From assembly GCA_047495785.1 (NCBI GenBank), contig JBLDXI010000029.1, positions 310,001-374,000 on the forward strand: 64,000 nt of DNA, in the 5' to 3' direction. The notes under the pieces were generated by a model. It saw only the letters and a list, made by a program, of their open reading frames with translations. It ran no database searches and was not told where the DNA came from. Of the stretch, positions 21,391 through 32,413 are shown piece after piece (position 1 is the first letter of the stretch; every line of letters starts with the position of its first letter). Made by a program: the position numbers and the translations under genes. This stretch comes from Lepidodermella squamata (Eukaryota; Gastrotricha).

Positions 21391-21580
21391 TTGCAGGAGG
21401 TGCACTTCATTGATTGGATTTTACATCATTTTAATGAGGAGAATTGGAGATATAGAAGAATTTTAAGAATCACTTGTGCATATTGAAAATATCGATTTAC
21501 AATTCTCAAAATTGCACTGTCTCTTGAAACTCCTCATTAAAATGATGCGCGCTCCAATCGATGAACTATTCCTTCTGCAG
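21391..21580. mobile_element. short MITE (hairpin), family shared with 51078-51224
   Basis: Arms 21391-21441 and 21530-21580 are inverted copies of about 50 bases. They share the core CATCATTTTAATGAGGAG and outer ends of TTGCAGGAGG against CTGCAGAAGG. The interior of about 90 bases is unique. The core and the CTTCTGC end recur at 51.1 kb. Confidence 0.65.
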
Positions 21581-21791
21581 CTTTTTTATTGTCAACATTG
21601 AAAAACATTGATTTAAATCGCTCGTCAAAGTGAAAAAATTTGAATTAGATCTAAATTTTGGTTGTTGGATCATTCCCTAGAGAAAACATTCAGTCGCCAA
21701 GCAACGCAGAATAAATTTGCCTCTGAAGCTCTATTGAGTTGTAAGCTAATCAATATACAGCAGCTCAAATCTGTAAAATTATAAACATTGA

Positions 21792-23457
21792 ATGATAATC
21801 ATGCGAATTCCGCTGTTTCTTACTTTATTGCTATTACCGCTTTTCGGTATCAAGTCGAACGCTCAATATGAGGACGTTCACGCCCAAGTGTTCGCAGAAT
21901 GTAATCTCCTGGCAGCAGCTACTAGTCCAAGTGACCCAAGAAGTAAGGAAGAGCCGAAAAAGCCAGTGCCAACTGACATCGGCTTCATGTACGTTCGCCT
22001 AGCTGATGTGGACGATGTTTCTGAAACTTTGACGATTACGGGCGGATTCTTCATCCAATTCTACATCGAGTGTGTCGCGAATGTGTCACGACGGTTGAAT
22101 GAAACGCGTTACGTTAATCGGCATTGGATGATAACCAATACCAATGATTACTGGCGACCGCCTTATGTCCACAAAAACAGGTGAACACTGTCAGAAAAAT
22201 AGCTGGGAATAGGTTTATCTTTATTAAATATTGGAATAATGGCCAACTTTGTATAGGCTCTTATATAATATCGGGGGAATGGGGGTATCATACACCCCAG
22301 TTCGCAAGGCCAAAGTGGAAAAACCCAGAGAAGCTACAGGACAACCCTTTGGTCATACAATTTGGGCCCGAAAATACCCACCTGTAGTTCGCGGACCCAA
22401 CTTCGCGAATCGCGAACTATTTTAAAGTACTTCGGATTTGGTGCTTCAATTTAATACGAATTTGCGATAGCTGAGCTGAACTCCATATGTTTATAAGCTG
22501 ATCTCTGGCTTTTCAAAGAAAAATTTGATAATTAATTCAGCGTCATAATACGATTTTTTTGAAATTTCTAAGCCGATTCGACTATGGAATGATCAAAGAT
22601 ACTTACACGGTAATGTTGGTGCAACCTTTCGAGGGACTCGTGCAGTACGGCGTAGTGGGCTTCTATACGCCAAGTTGCAACTTCCACTTTGAAAGGTAAA
22701 ATTCTTGTAAGATTTTCTTTAAGATTCCTCTTCTGATATACGACTTTACTCAGGTTTCCATTCGACGTTGAAAATTGCACTCTGAGGATCGAGCTGTGGC
22801 AAAAATCTGAAGACGTCACTATTAGAAATTATTACTCCTACTTTCTGGACGGAACTGATAGATTTATATCCGACAATTTGGGTTGGTCGTTGCTCCGGTA
22901 TGACACCAACTACAGGATACTTCCGTTTCCACCTGTCGATTACGTTGCCTTGGAGGCATCTATTTTAATCAAAAGAAGGCCTTTCTATTTCTTATACAAT
23001 ATTGTGGCTCCCTGTTTTCTACTATCAATCGTCCAGTTGGCAGCGTTTTTCATACCACCCGATCATCCAGATCGCGCAGGGTATTTTAACAATTGATAAC
23101 GATGCTATGATCCATTTTATTTCGAATTTCAGGTTTGCCGTTACAATACTGCTGAATTTTACTGTCATTCAAGCCCAAGTGCAGAGTACACTGCCAAAAA
23201 CGCCGGAGAATGTTTTACTCTCGAATTTAATCTTTAGCGAAATGATACTGACCATGTTGATAACCATGTATAGTGCAGCAACCAATGCTTGGGTCGATTC
23301 GTACCGCGAACAAGCTGATAGACTGGTGAAAGTGTGCAAGGGCAGATGGCACATGCGGTTCTGCCGGATTATTGACATTGCTTCATGCGTCATTACTATC
23401 GTTATTCTTGCTGGTATCAACTTCTCTCTGGGGATCTTGATCATTAATGAATTGTGA
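21792..23457 (+). CDS. Cys-loop ligand-gated ion channel subunit, copy A
   Basis: Exons 21792-22180, 22573-22695, 22754-23080 and 23133-23457 join in frame to 387 residues. Signal peptide (PLFLTLLLLPLFGIKSNA), ligand-binding domain (VRLADVDDVSETLTITGG; NRHWMITNTNDYWRPPYVH), Cys loop C-x13-C (CNFHFERFPFDVENC), M1 FYFLYNIVAPCFLLSIVQ, M2 GFAVTILLNFTVIQAQVQ, M3 FSEMILTMLITMYSA, then a very short M3-M4 loop and M4 to the end. The M1-M2 link PDRAG lacks the PAR motif of most anion channels and the GEK of nicotinic channels, so ion selectivity is open. Ligand unknown. The 123-nt exon 2 and 327-nt exon 3 are the same length in copies B and C. It probably forms homomers or mixes with its paralogues at the plasma membrane. 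The ATG at 21801 is an alternative start. Confidence 0.85.
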
Positions 23458-24986
23458 TAATTTTGTGGTTTTATTCTGAACTTCAAAGGAAAGGCAGTGT
23501 GCAGATTAGTTAATTAGCTAATTTTGTACCAGAACCTATGAAATAAACCCTCTCCTGTCACCAGCATACAGTGTGTGCTCTGAGATAGGCCTAAGCGATG
23601 AGGAAGTCCGATCTTGAGTCTGATTAAAGAATTTCATGCCGTGAAAAATCTTGATAAGTTAATGTCGACTCTACAAGGTACAAGGTTGAATATGGTTGAA
23701 TAGGTTGGTGTAATTTAGGCTTTATTTTTTGATACTTCGTCGTCCAGGGTCCAGGCCCATCCGTAAGTGTAGCTAGCAGGCTGAGCAGTTTCGGCATAAA
23801 TGACTTGAGGAAGCTTCAATTAACCTGTTGCGTATGGTGAATGGAAGAACTTTCAGCTCAATTATCGCTTAATAACAAGTTAAATAGATTCATTACGCCT
23901 GTTTATTAAGATTAGAAGCAAAAAATCACACGGCATTTTGAATTAAGTACATTTCCTTTATTAAGTAAGCAGTTGTAAATTGCAAACTTCTAGCTGCCCT
24001 CAGCAGGCCGCCAGAACCTCTAGATGGAACCTTAAAATTGACATCCAACTCATCGAAATATCCGATGTAGCGCCACCCAAAATTACTTGACGAAGCAAGT
24101 TTGTTTTCAACGCCGCATCTACCGGACATATTTTACTGAGCCCCTAAAAATGCCTAATCAACCATGAAACGTACCAGGACGCAGCGCCTCGATTTAGATG
24201 CCTGATTTTTGTGTTATTTTTTAATAAGGTCCGAAGGTCGTTGTAGCTAAAAATAACCTCATTTGCAGCGATCGTTATTTTTCTTCTGCGACCAGCAAAA
24301 AATCTCATTCATGAAAATCACGTATTTACGCAAAGATCAGTTTTTTGCAGTGGCCTGAAGATCTTAAAGAAAACGACGGGCTGCGAAAAAGATCAGTTAT
24401 TCTGTTTTCAATTATAATTTTTACTTACGATGGCAATTTTATTTTTTAACAAATAAAAAATTTGCCATCGAAAGTAATTTTTATGCACACTTATGCTAAA
24501 CACACCACGTGATTTTTTACACAAACCCGGATAATGGGAGCTTCGAAGCCGCTGCGTACTGGTACGTCTCATGTAATCAACGAGCAACCTTGATTAGAGA
24601 GATTGATCGAAATCGCGATATGAGCGACCACTTTTGCAATAACTATAAAGCGTTATTATTATTTTCAAAATCCGGACGTTAGGTTTTTATTGCCCGATTT
24701 TAAGTAATGCGCGATAAAACGTTATGCTGATGGCCGACAGATGTCATTGTGCGCAATCATCATATTTTTTATCGTCCAATATTGTGGGTGTGCGAAACTT
24801 GTTTACATATTATATTTTTTGCCCATTTTTTATTTCGCTCATTATAATACCTCATATTATAATACCGCAGTACGACGTCACTAATGTTAAAGTCAATTTT
24901 CCGCAAACCATTGATTTGAGCATTATTGAGTGTGAGTAATGTAATAGCTCTAACTGAGTGAAATCAAAAACAACGATTGCAAGCTC
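23458..24986. other. intergenic between channel copies A and B
   Basis: About 1.5 kb of AT-rich sequence. It includes a small hairpin near 24428-24477 (GATGGCAATTTTATT against AAATTTGCCATC). A 67-residue frame on the minus strand near 23926-24129 has no support. Confidence 0.4.
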
Positions 24987-26473
24987 ATGCGAATTTCACA
25001 GCTTCTGACTCTGTTTCCAACGCTTTTGGGTTTAAAGTCGAAAGCGGAAAATGCGGACGTCCAGACTCAAGTGTTCTCAGAATGTAATCTCCTGCCATCA
25101 GCGACAAGTCCAAGCGAACCAAGAAGCAAGGATGAACATAAAAGGCCGACTCCAGTTGACATCAGCTTCATGTACATTCGACTAGTTGATGTGGACGATG
25201 TTGCTGAAACTTTGACGATTACGGGCGGATTCTTCATCCAGTTCTACATCGATTGTGTCGCTAATGTGTCACGGCGGCTGAATGAAACGCGTTTCGTCAA
25301 TCGACACTGGATGATAACTAACACCGAAGATTACTGGCGACCGCCTTATGTCCATAAAAACAGGTAACCAGATGCTTCCAAGTGGGACATAATAGCTATG
25401 AGAATACCGTTCAGGGTAAGGAAATGGATAGGCATGCAGTAGCTGAGCTCAACTCATTCTGCTTTATAAGTTGGTTCATATCAAAATTATAAATTATAAA
25501 TGAATGAAAAAGTGGACGATTCGATTTACTTCCAGCTTCATAATTTTTTTTTCTTCCATTTATATCAGCCGGTTCGACTATGGAATGAGCAAGGATACCT
25601 ACACAGTAATAATGGTACAGCCTTTTGAGGGTCTTGTACAGTACCTCGTGAATGGATTCTACACGCCAAGTTGCAAATTCAACTTTGAAAAGTGAGATTC
25701 CGCATATATATGTTTACTTTACTTTAATTTTAGCCCTAATGAAATGACTAATGCTTCAGATTTCCATACGATGTTGAAAATTGCTCTCTAGTGATCGAGC
25801 TGTGGCAAAAATCTGAAGATGTCACCATAAGGAGCTATTTTTCGTATTTCCTTGATGGAGCTGACAGTTTTATATCCGACAATTTGGGATGGTCTTTGCT
25901 CGGATATGATACCAGCTACAAATTATCTCCGTTTCATCCTGTGGACTACGTAGTCATGGAAGCTTCTATCCTAATCAAAAGGAGGCCTTTCTACTTTCTC
26001 TACAACATTTTGGCTCCATGTTTTCTGCTATCAATCGTCCAGTTGGCTGCGTTTTTCATACCACCGGAACATCCGGATCGTGCAGGGTTAGCTTTCCCAA
26101 ACTTTTTATAAGTGATAACGATGGTACGATCTATTTCATGAATTTCAGGTTTGCTGTGACGATACTACTGAATTTTACTGTCATTCAAGCCCAAGTGCAG
26201 AGTGCCCTGCCGAAAACGCCGGAGAACGTTCTACTCTCGAATTTAATCTTTAGTGAAATGATACTAACCATGTTGATCACCATGTACAGTGCCGCGACGA
26301 ATGCTTGGGTCGATTCGTGCCGTGAACAAGCTGATAGCCTTGTAAAAGTATGCAGGGGCAAGTGGCAGCTACGGTTTTGTCGAGTCATTGACATTGCTTC
26401 GTGCGTCATTACTATCGCTATTCTTGCTGTTATCAACTGCTCCCTTGGTCTAATGATCATTGATGATGAGTAA
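24987..26473 (+). CDS. Cys-loop ligand-gated ion channel subunit, copy B
   Basis: Exons 24987-25363, 25569-25691, 25760-26086 and 26149-26473 join in frame to 383 residues. Sequence, exon lengths and intron phases match copy A almost throughout (VRLxDVDDVxETLTITGGFF, PPYVHKNR, CKFNFEKFPYDVENC, GFAVTILLNFTVIQAQVQ), so A and B are a recent head-to-tail duplication. The signal peptide is diverged (LLTLFPTLLGLKSKA). All four membrane segments, the Cys loop and the stop are intact, so it should be functional. It is followed at once by a broken third copy of the last exon. Ligand and selectivity unknown. Confidence 0.85.
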
Positions 26474-26544
26474 TTAAGAAATAAAGAAAGCCCAAATATT
26501 TCAACAGTTATTACGTCCAAGGTCAAAGTTTATTGCTCTAAAGG

Positions 26545-26818
26545 TCGTTGCAGTAGGAAAACGCCGGAGAACTTCATACTCTATAATTTAATCTTCAGTG
26601 AAACGATTCTTACCACGTTGATCACCATGTACAGTGTTGCGACGAATGCTTGAGTAGATTCGTGCCGCGAACAAGCTGACAGGATGGTGAACGTGTGTCA
26701 GGCCAGGTGGCAGCTGCGATTCTGCAGAGTCATTGACATAGCTTCATGTGTCATTACAATCATTATTCTCGCTGCTATCAACTGTTCTCTTGGACTTCTG
26801 ATAATTCACGAATCTTGA
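26545..26818 (+). pseudogene. broken duplicate of the channel last exon
   Basis: Starting with a degraded M2 region and clear from AAAACGCCGGAGAAC at 26558, this stretch repeats the M3-M4 exon of copies A/B (NLIFSETILTTLITMYS ... RFCRVIDIASCVITI ... NCSLGLLI) with an end codon in the equivalent place. A TGA replaces the conserved Trp of TNAWVD near 26650, and no upstream exons exist. It is a remnant of a third tandem copy or of unequal crossing-over. Confidence 0.85.
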
Positions 26819-26890
26819 TGGTCTTCAACTTAAGAAAACAGAAATATTTATATGTTTATTTCACTCAATCAAGTTTCGAGATGCAAACCA

Positions 26891-27480
26891 TAGATAAATA
26901 AATACAGTAGATCTGACACGCAAGTACATTTATGTAAATCAGCGAAATCGGTTATGACGCTCTTTGAGATTTTTCAATTTAAAAAAAGGCAGCCTTTTTC
27001 AGTTGACAGCTGCTCACTCTTTGCCGTACACAGATTATTACCCTCATCAAGTGATTTCTTCAGGCACGCGACCCAAAAAGCAAAAAATCGTGATTAGTCA
27101 TCTCGGCACACATAAATGTACTAGCGTGTCAGATCTACTGTATTTATTTATCTACATAGATAAATAAATAAGATTGTAAGATTGTAAGATAAATAAGATT
27201 GTATAAGATGTATTTATTTATCTACATAGATAAATAAATAAGAGAGATCTGACACGCTAGTACATTTATGTGTGCCGAAATGAGTCATCACGATTTTTTG
27301 CTTTCTTGGTCGCGTGACCAGTTTTTCACTTGTCAAGAACTCTATACGAAGTACGACCAAATCAACGCGACTGACAAGTGATTCCGGGTGGCTACTTCAC
27401 CTCAATTTATCTCAAATTTCTCAAATCTCAAATCACTCATTTCGGCATACATAAATGTACTAGCGTGTCAGATCTCTCTT
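26891..27480. repeat. composite inverted repeat (MITE cluster)
   Basis: A unit containing TAGATAAATAAATA, AGATCTGACACGC and GTACATTTATGT occurs at about 26891-26934. It recurs as a long inverted pair of about 110 bases (27060-27175 against 27210-27325, extending to CGCGACC and the GCAAAAAATCGTGAT block) and again at about 27440-27490. The centre is palindromic and AT-rich. Likely several nested or tandemly inserted non-autonomous elements. Confidence 0.65.
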
Positions 27481-27788
27481 ATTTATTTATCTATGTTTAT
27501 CTATGACGCCGCCTAAAATATACTGATGGCGTCATTTGAAAGAACGCACTTGGAAACGGTAGGCAATGGAGAGTTGAACAATGATAATGTATGGCGCTTT
27601 GATGATATCATAGACATCATTGACTTTGAACAGAAGAAGCACAACAGTTTTGAAATAGAATAACTTCAAAATAAACATAAAATTAAATATTACGAATCGC
27701 ATGGGCAACAGAGTTTGAACTTTCTAGTCACTCTGAAATGATAAATAACAGTAAGTAACATTTGCGTGTTATACATGTTGAAAATTCT

Positions 27789-30407
27789 TTATCTCGGCGC
27801 AGTCACCTCGGCATCTTCAATAGCTTTGCAGGCAATCAACGCAGCAGCTGCCGGTAAATCGATTTCAGCGCTTTCGCCGAGTCGCTTGATCGACAAGTCA
27901 ACGATGTAGCGCTTGAATAACTCCAACATGGTGTTGACACGTGAATGCACCGGTATGATGTGATATTTGATGCCTTTATCCTTGATCTTCTTTAAAACGT
28001 CGATTTCGTTTAGTTTGCACGGACAGCCATCGGGATACCTATCACCGTAGCTACCGAACTGCCGGCCGTGGGGTGGGGCGTCTAATATGTGAATCAGCAC
28101 CTTGCCGCATTCTCCGCGCCAACTCATCTCAGCTGCTCGATTCAAACCATCTAGCACAGCCTCATGATTGTCATCTCCACCATCGGCAACGAGACTCCTA
28201 ATGAACGTTATTGCGTCAGCGGCATCCGTTAAATCTTTGCTTTGTAAAATTAGTTCTCCGTCGCTGTGGTCCCTATAAGCGACCATGCCAAAGCGAATGC
28301 AGCTAGTCTTTTTTCCCAATCTCTGCAGCTGCTCGAAAGACGTACCGATGATGCGCTGAATAGCTTCCACGCACAGTGGAATATAATCCTCCATTGAGGC
28401 CGTAGCGTCCATGCAAAAAACCATGTCCACGCCTGAGAAACAAGTTCTTTCATAGTCGTGGCAAACGAACCGATGGTCTCGCGCGAGAATCGAATCCGAA
28501 TGCCAGGCTGTTTCTTGGCAGAATTGTTTTTCGTCGTGATAATGAGAGCTATCGGGACAATAGAAATTGCACTGGTGAAGAGTTTCATCTGCAATAGGCG
28601 GTGCCCAATTCTGATGTTCCCAGTAGATCCGGCACAAGTATTTGTCGTAGACCTTATCGACATGAGGATAGAATCTCTCGTCTTCGCCGCAATGCTTGAC
28701 GCCGTTTCCAATTTTCTTCTCACCACACATGTCGCCTCCCCTGCAGGGAATCAAGTGGAAATGGGCAGGACCCCTGCGTTTGCATTGTTGCTCGCATGTC
28801 TCCGCAATGAGCTCACGTCCGAGCTCGTAATTCCGCTCCGCCTTCTTCCCAGCCACCACAGCGGGGACTGTGATTGTAACATCGTTTGTCTTGGCGACGC
28901 AGACGCAATCCTCCATATTGCGATGGTTCATTGCCATGTGTACGCCGGCATGTCCGAATTTCTCACGGCAAAAGCTGCGGCACTGCGGGCATTGCTCGTT
29001 GCAGGTGTGTTGTTTTAAGCAGTGATGCGGTTCGTCGTGGTTCCAAGTGCGTTTGGGGAGTAAAAGCTGGCAGCCTCCTCTTTCCTCAACAGGCCTGTGA
29101 TAGGTATATTTGACGGAATTGCCGTTAAACTCAAGATCCCGCCACTCTTCAATGTAATGTATCTCGCACGTTCCGTCAACTTCACACTTTGCCAAGCATC
29201 TGTGCGTATTTTCGCAGAGATGCAGCTTCACAGTCACGCCTCTGCTTCTCGGACGCGGATCAGGAATCTGCTCTGCATGCTCGTCGTGATTGTGAGGGCC
29301 TGTGCATGGTGCATCGCAGAATATGCAGGATTTCAGACAGCGCGTCTCATCGCAAATGTGCGAGTTGTGAGCTTCTGTTATCGACTTGGTGCACATTCTC
29401 GGGCAGTACTTACAAGTTCTAGAGCATTGATGCCTTGAATTGCAGTCGTGATTCAGCGAGCTATCGTGGCCCAGAGCATAGGCACACTTTTTGCGCGTGT
29501 TAGCTCCGCAAACTGCACAAAGCTCTTTGCAATCGTGTTTTGGCTTGTTGCAAATATGATTCCCATCATGGCCAGCTTGGCCTTTGCACGGCAGTGACTC
29601 ACCAAGGCAAATGTCGCAAACCTGATCGCAGATATGGTCCGTGTTGCACCGGCATCGCAGGTTGGCCTCCAACTGCTCCACCTCGCGAGCCAGGCTTAAA
29701 TACTCGTTGCTAATGCTTATCTTGATTTGCAAAGAGGCGATTGCGTCGAGCGCTTGCTTTTCTTTGGTTGCTGCCTCGTCAATTTGCTTTTGCAGCTCTC
29801 CAGGATCTATGTTCAACGAAGGCAGCCTGGCTAGTTTAAGCTGAATTGAAACAACTTGTTCATTGAGAGTTGCTATCTGACCACGAATTATCGCCAAGTT
29901 CTTATCGCAATCAATGAGCGTTTCGAAGTGGCCGAGCCAATTCATCAACTGATCGACAGCAAGTTCCATTTCGTGAATGCAGATGCCAATGCGCTGACGA
30001 CCATTCTCCGCAATTGACTTCATTCTGTCGCCTTGGGATATTTTCTCCGATCGAATTTTCTCCAAATCATCCATCTCATTCTGCTTGATGCAACGTTGTG
30101 ATTTGATTTTTTCGAGTTTCGAAGAATCTCGCTGCAGAGCACTTTTGGCTTCAGCTAGTTGTGATTGCTGCTGCAGTAACAGTTGATGCAAATTCGCGAT
30201 TTCTCCCTGAATTCGACTGATATTTAGCTTAATTTCCTGCAAATCCATAAGAGCATTTGGCATATGTTCGTTGCTTAGAGATAATGAATCGTTCCCAAGA
30301 CCAGAATTAACCGATAGGAAAACAATCTTCTGTCTGGTTTTTAGTAATTCGGTTCTGCTAGCACTCCCCCTGTTAAAAAAAGAAGATTTTATCTTCGACA
30401 ATGCCAT
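27789..30407 (-). CDS. coiled-coil, Cys/His-repeat and VWA protein; probably the C-terminal half of the GTPase giant at 32392-37575
   Basis: Open frame of 872 residues. Residues about 50-250 form coiled coil. About 250-480 hold Cys/His repeats of the pattern HxCxxxCxxC (HICDQVCDIC, HDCKELCAVC, HQCSRTCKYC, HTCNEQCPQC), probably zinc-binding. About 655-850 are a VWA domain of the alpha-kinase (VwkA) type: VFCMDATASM supplies a DxTxS MIDAS, with FGMVAYRDH and LIHILDAPPHG. The listed ATG (30407) is weak, because ttttttaacag at 30382-30372 is a good acceptor. A donor inside the upstream GTPase exon (AAAG/GTACGA near 32413) joins it in the same phase, giving one protein of about 2,550 residues. Read alone it would be a separate VWA protein. 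No transmembrane segment; cytosolic. Confidence 0.7.
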   Translation of the reverse strand: MALSKIKSSFFNRGSASRTELLKTRQKIVFLSVNSGLGNDSLSLSNEHMPNALMDLQEIKLNISRIQGEIANLHQLLLQQQSQLAEAKSALQRDSSKLEKIKSQRCIKQNEMDDLEKIRSEKISQGDRMKSIAENGRQRIGICIHEMELAVDQLMNWLGHFETLIDCDKNLAIIRGQIATLNEQVVSIQLKLARLPSLNIDPGELQKQIDEAATKEKQALDAIASLQIKISISNEYLSLAREVEQLEANLRCRCNTDHICDQVCDICLGESLPCKGQAGHDGNHICNKPKHDCKELCAVCGANTRKKCAYALGHDSSLNHDCNSRHQCSRTCKYCPRMCTKSITEAHNSHICDETRCLKSCIFCDAPCTGPHNHDEHAEQIPDPRPRSRGVTVKLHLCENTHRCLAKCEVDGTCEIHYIEEWRDLEFNGNSVKYTYHRPVEERGGCQLLLPKRTWNHDEPHHCLKQHTCNEQCPQCRSFCREKFGHAGVHMAMNHRNMEDCVCVAKTNDVTITVPAVVAGKKAERNYELGRELIAETCEQQCKRRGPAHFHLIPCRGGDMCGEKKIGNGVKHCGEDERFYPHVDKVYDKYLCRIYWEHQNWAPPIADETLHQCNFYCPDSSHYHDEKQFCQETAWHSDSILARDHRFVCHDYERTCFSGVDMVFCMDATASMEDYIPLCVEAIQRIIGTSFEQLQRLGKKTSCIRFGMVAYRDHSDGELILQSKDLTDAADAITFIRSLVADGGDDNHEAVLDGLNRAAEMSWRGECGKVLIHILDAPPHGRQFGSYGDRYPDGCPCKLNEIDVLKKIKDKGIKYHIIPVHSRVNTMLELFKRYIVDLSIKRLGESAEIDLPAAAALIACKAIEDAEVTAPR

Positions 30408-32413
30408 AACTTAGACAAAATGATGTAAGTTAGAGTACCAGCACTCCAAACGAAACGTATCCACTGCATAGCCAAAGGATCAGCTATGCTGTTTTTGGAA
30501 AAGCGTTTTGGAAAATGGGGCTTCAAATTTTCATGGCTAATTATGTATAAAAATTTACAATTCGTTTACTGTCGCGATAAAATATGCTCAGACGCCGAAA
30601 AATTGTATCAAAAAGGATATGTATTAATCAGTGTATATTTTAAGGAAAAGTTACGTGTTTGCCCAGAACAGTTCGGTGCTTACATCTATTCCGTTAGCGT
30701 TTCGGTATAACTCTCTAATTGACGGTAATTGGTTTAACGCAGCACGCAAGCAAGGTTACCTTAATGCTTGTGCGGTAAAACTAAAGCCGCCGTGTCATCA
30801 AGTTTATACCGCACGCTGCGTCAGTTTTACCGTAGAAGAACTATTTAACGTAAGCGTTTGTCTGTGTGAGGCTGAAAAGGCGAGCACAAGAAACATGCTG
30901 CCTATGAGACATGAAGGAATAACGCACACCATGGACCATGGTAACGCGTCAAATTTTCAATTAGCATTGGAAGACATGCACTACAGCGGTTGCGTAACAC
31001 GCGCTATTGTTCGCGAGCGGCTGCGCGCGCGTGCATCATCGGATAACCAATTGTGGCGACGCGGATCCAACTCCATTTCTATTTCTCTATAATATGAGCT
31101 AAACTTACCGCTGAGAACTTAATTTTACCCCACGAAGTATTTGCACGCTTTAGTGTCGAAGTGTAGTGCCGTTTATGGTAAATTGTTTACCGCAACTAGA
31201 GAACAGTGGCGAGATGGAGTTACCGTCATATGGAGAGTTATACCGAAATGCTAGCGATTCACCTCATATTCAACGGAATTTATCTATATAAAACTACCGA
31301 AAACGTATCATGAAAATAGCTTCGCCTCCTTTCCCCAACTATTTCAAGCGGCTGCCGAAATTGACAAAAAATCGCAACACGCGATGAAACTTCATAATGA
31401 TTGCTAAAATACTTTTATGACAATCAAATTTGAGGGTCTCATTGTGCTTGAGGTAAATCGTAGGATTTCTGAGCGCGCGCTGATTGGTCACCGACTACAC
31501 CGACTATTTTCGCTGTTTAAATTGTAAAACCTGTAAATTGTAAACCCCATAAAAACACTGATAAAAACTCAGGTCTCGGGTAAACTTTTTGCATTGGTGA
31601 CATCAACATCTTTGCTGTACTTAAAGCGTGCAATTTTCAGGATAAATTATGATTCGTACATGTTTAGCTAATTGCTAAAGTAGACTTTTTCATCGCAATA
31701 ATTACTAAGAATAATTAACGGTCCTCCCAGCCACCACACCGCGTAATGTTTTGGTATTTGGTAGAAGCGAAAAATGCAACATCAGCTTTTCGAAATTATT
31801 CCGAATTTATTGAACCGTAGGTGATCAGAAAAGGTATAATTTCTAAGGCATATGATGTATTATCAGAGCTATGTAAATTTTTTCTTCAATCATTTCTTTG
31901 ATTGAAGATTCTGATTGAATCCCTAGCCCTAGCTCGTGTCCAAAAATTGCACATAGCGAAGAAATCCCGAAGTCAGGGCTACACATTGATATCAGACTTG
32001 TGAAAAGATTCGCCGGAGAAAGAAAATTGCTGGGTTTAGAGGTTTTAAAATTTGTTGTCGTATACTTCCTTTCTCTTCTAGGCAACCAATGAAAAGTTTT
32101 AAACGACGACTGTTTGCAACGAATGGTACGCAAAAAGTCAAGGCGACAATTAGTGGTAAACCGTTGAAGTTTTTTGGGGGAAAAAGCCAATGTAAAAGGC
32201 ATTACTATTAGGGCCACCTTCCACCTTATTCTCGCTCTTTTCTCGCTGGCCAATCCGCGGCACACGTTAAGAATATGTTATAATGATTATGTTATTTCTC
32301 ATCAATTGATTCACAGCGGAAGCTTGCCCGTCACTTCACTTTTTGTCATTTTGCATCTATCTGAATCCTCGATTTCAAGATATATCATTTATTATAATAA
32401 AGGAGAATCGTAC
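30372..32413 (-). other. probable 2-kb intron (or spacer) holding a MITE
   Basis: Between the GTPase exon and the VWA exon. Flanked by a donor-like AG/GTACGA and an acceptor ttttttaacag in matching phase. The frame at 31843-32265 and the plus-strand frame at 30631-31092 show no known features. A terminal-inverted-repeat element occupies 30692-31256. Confidence 0.45.
30692..31256. mobile_element. MITE-like element with 37-bp imperfect terminal inverted repeats
   Basis: Left arm 30692-30728 (core TTTCGGTATAACTCTC) and right arm 31220-31256 are inverted copies; outer ends read CGTTAGCG and CGCTAGCA. Nested GCGGTAAAACT/AGTTTTACCG pairs lie inside. No transposase frame. Confidence 0.65.

Noticed and set aside
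28458-29018. Plus-strand frame of 186 residues opposite the VWA gene
   Set aside because: Antisense to a clearly coding Cys/His-rich region; no independent signal.
30631-31092. 153-residue plus-strand frame
   Set aside because: Lies inside a terminal-inverted-repeat element and matches no protein pattern.
31843-32265. 140-residue minus-strand frame between GTPase and VWA exons
   Set aside because: No recognisable domain, and the phase-matched donor and acceptor splice around it.
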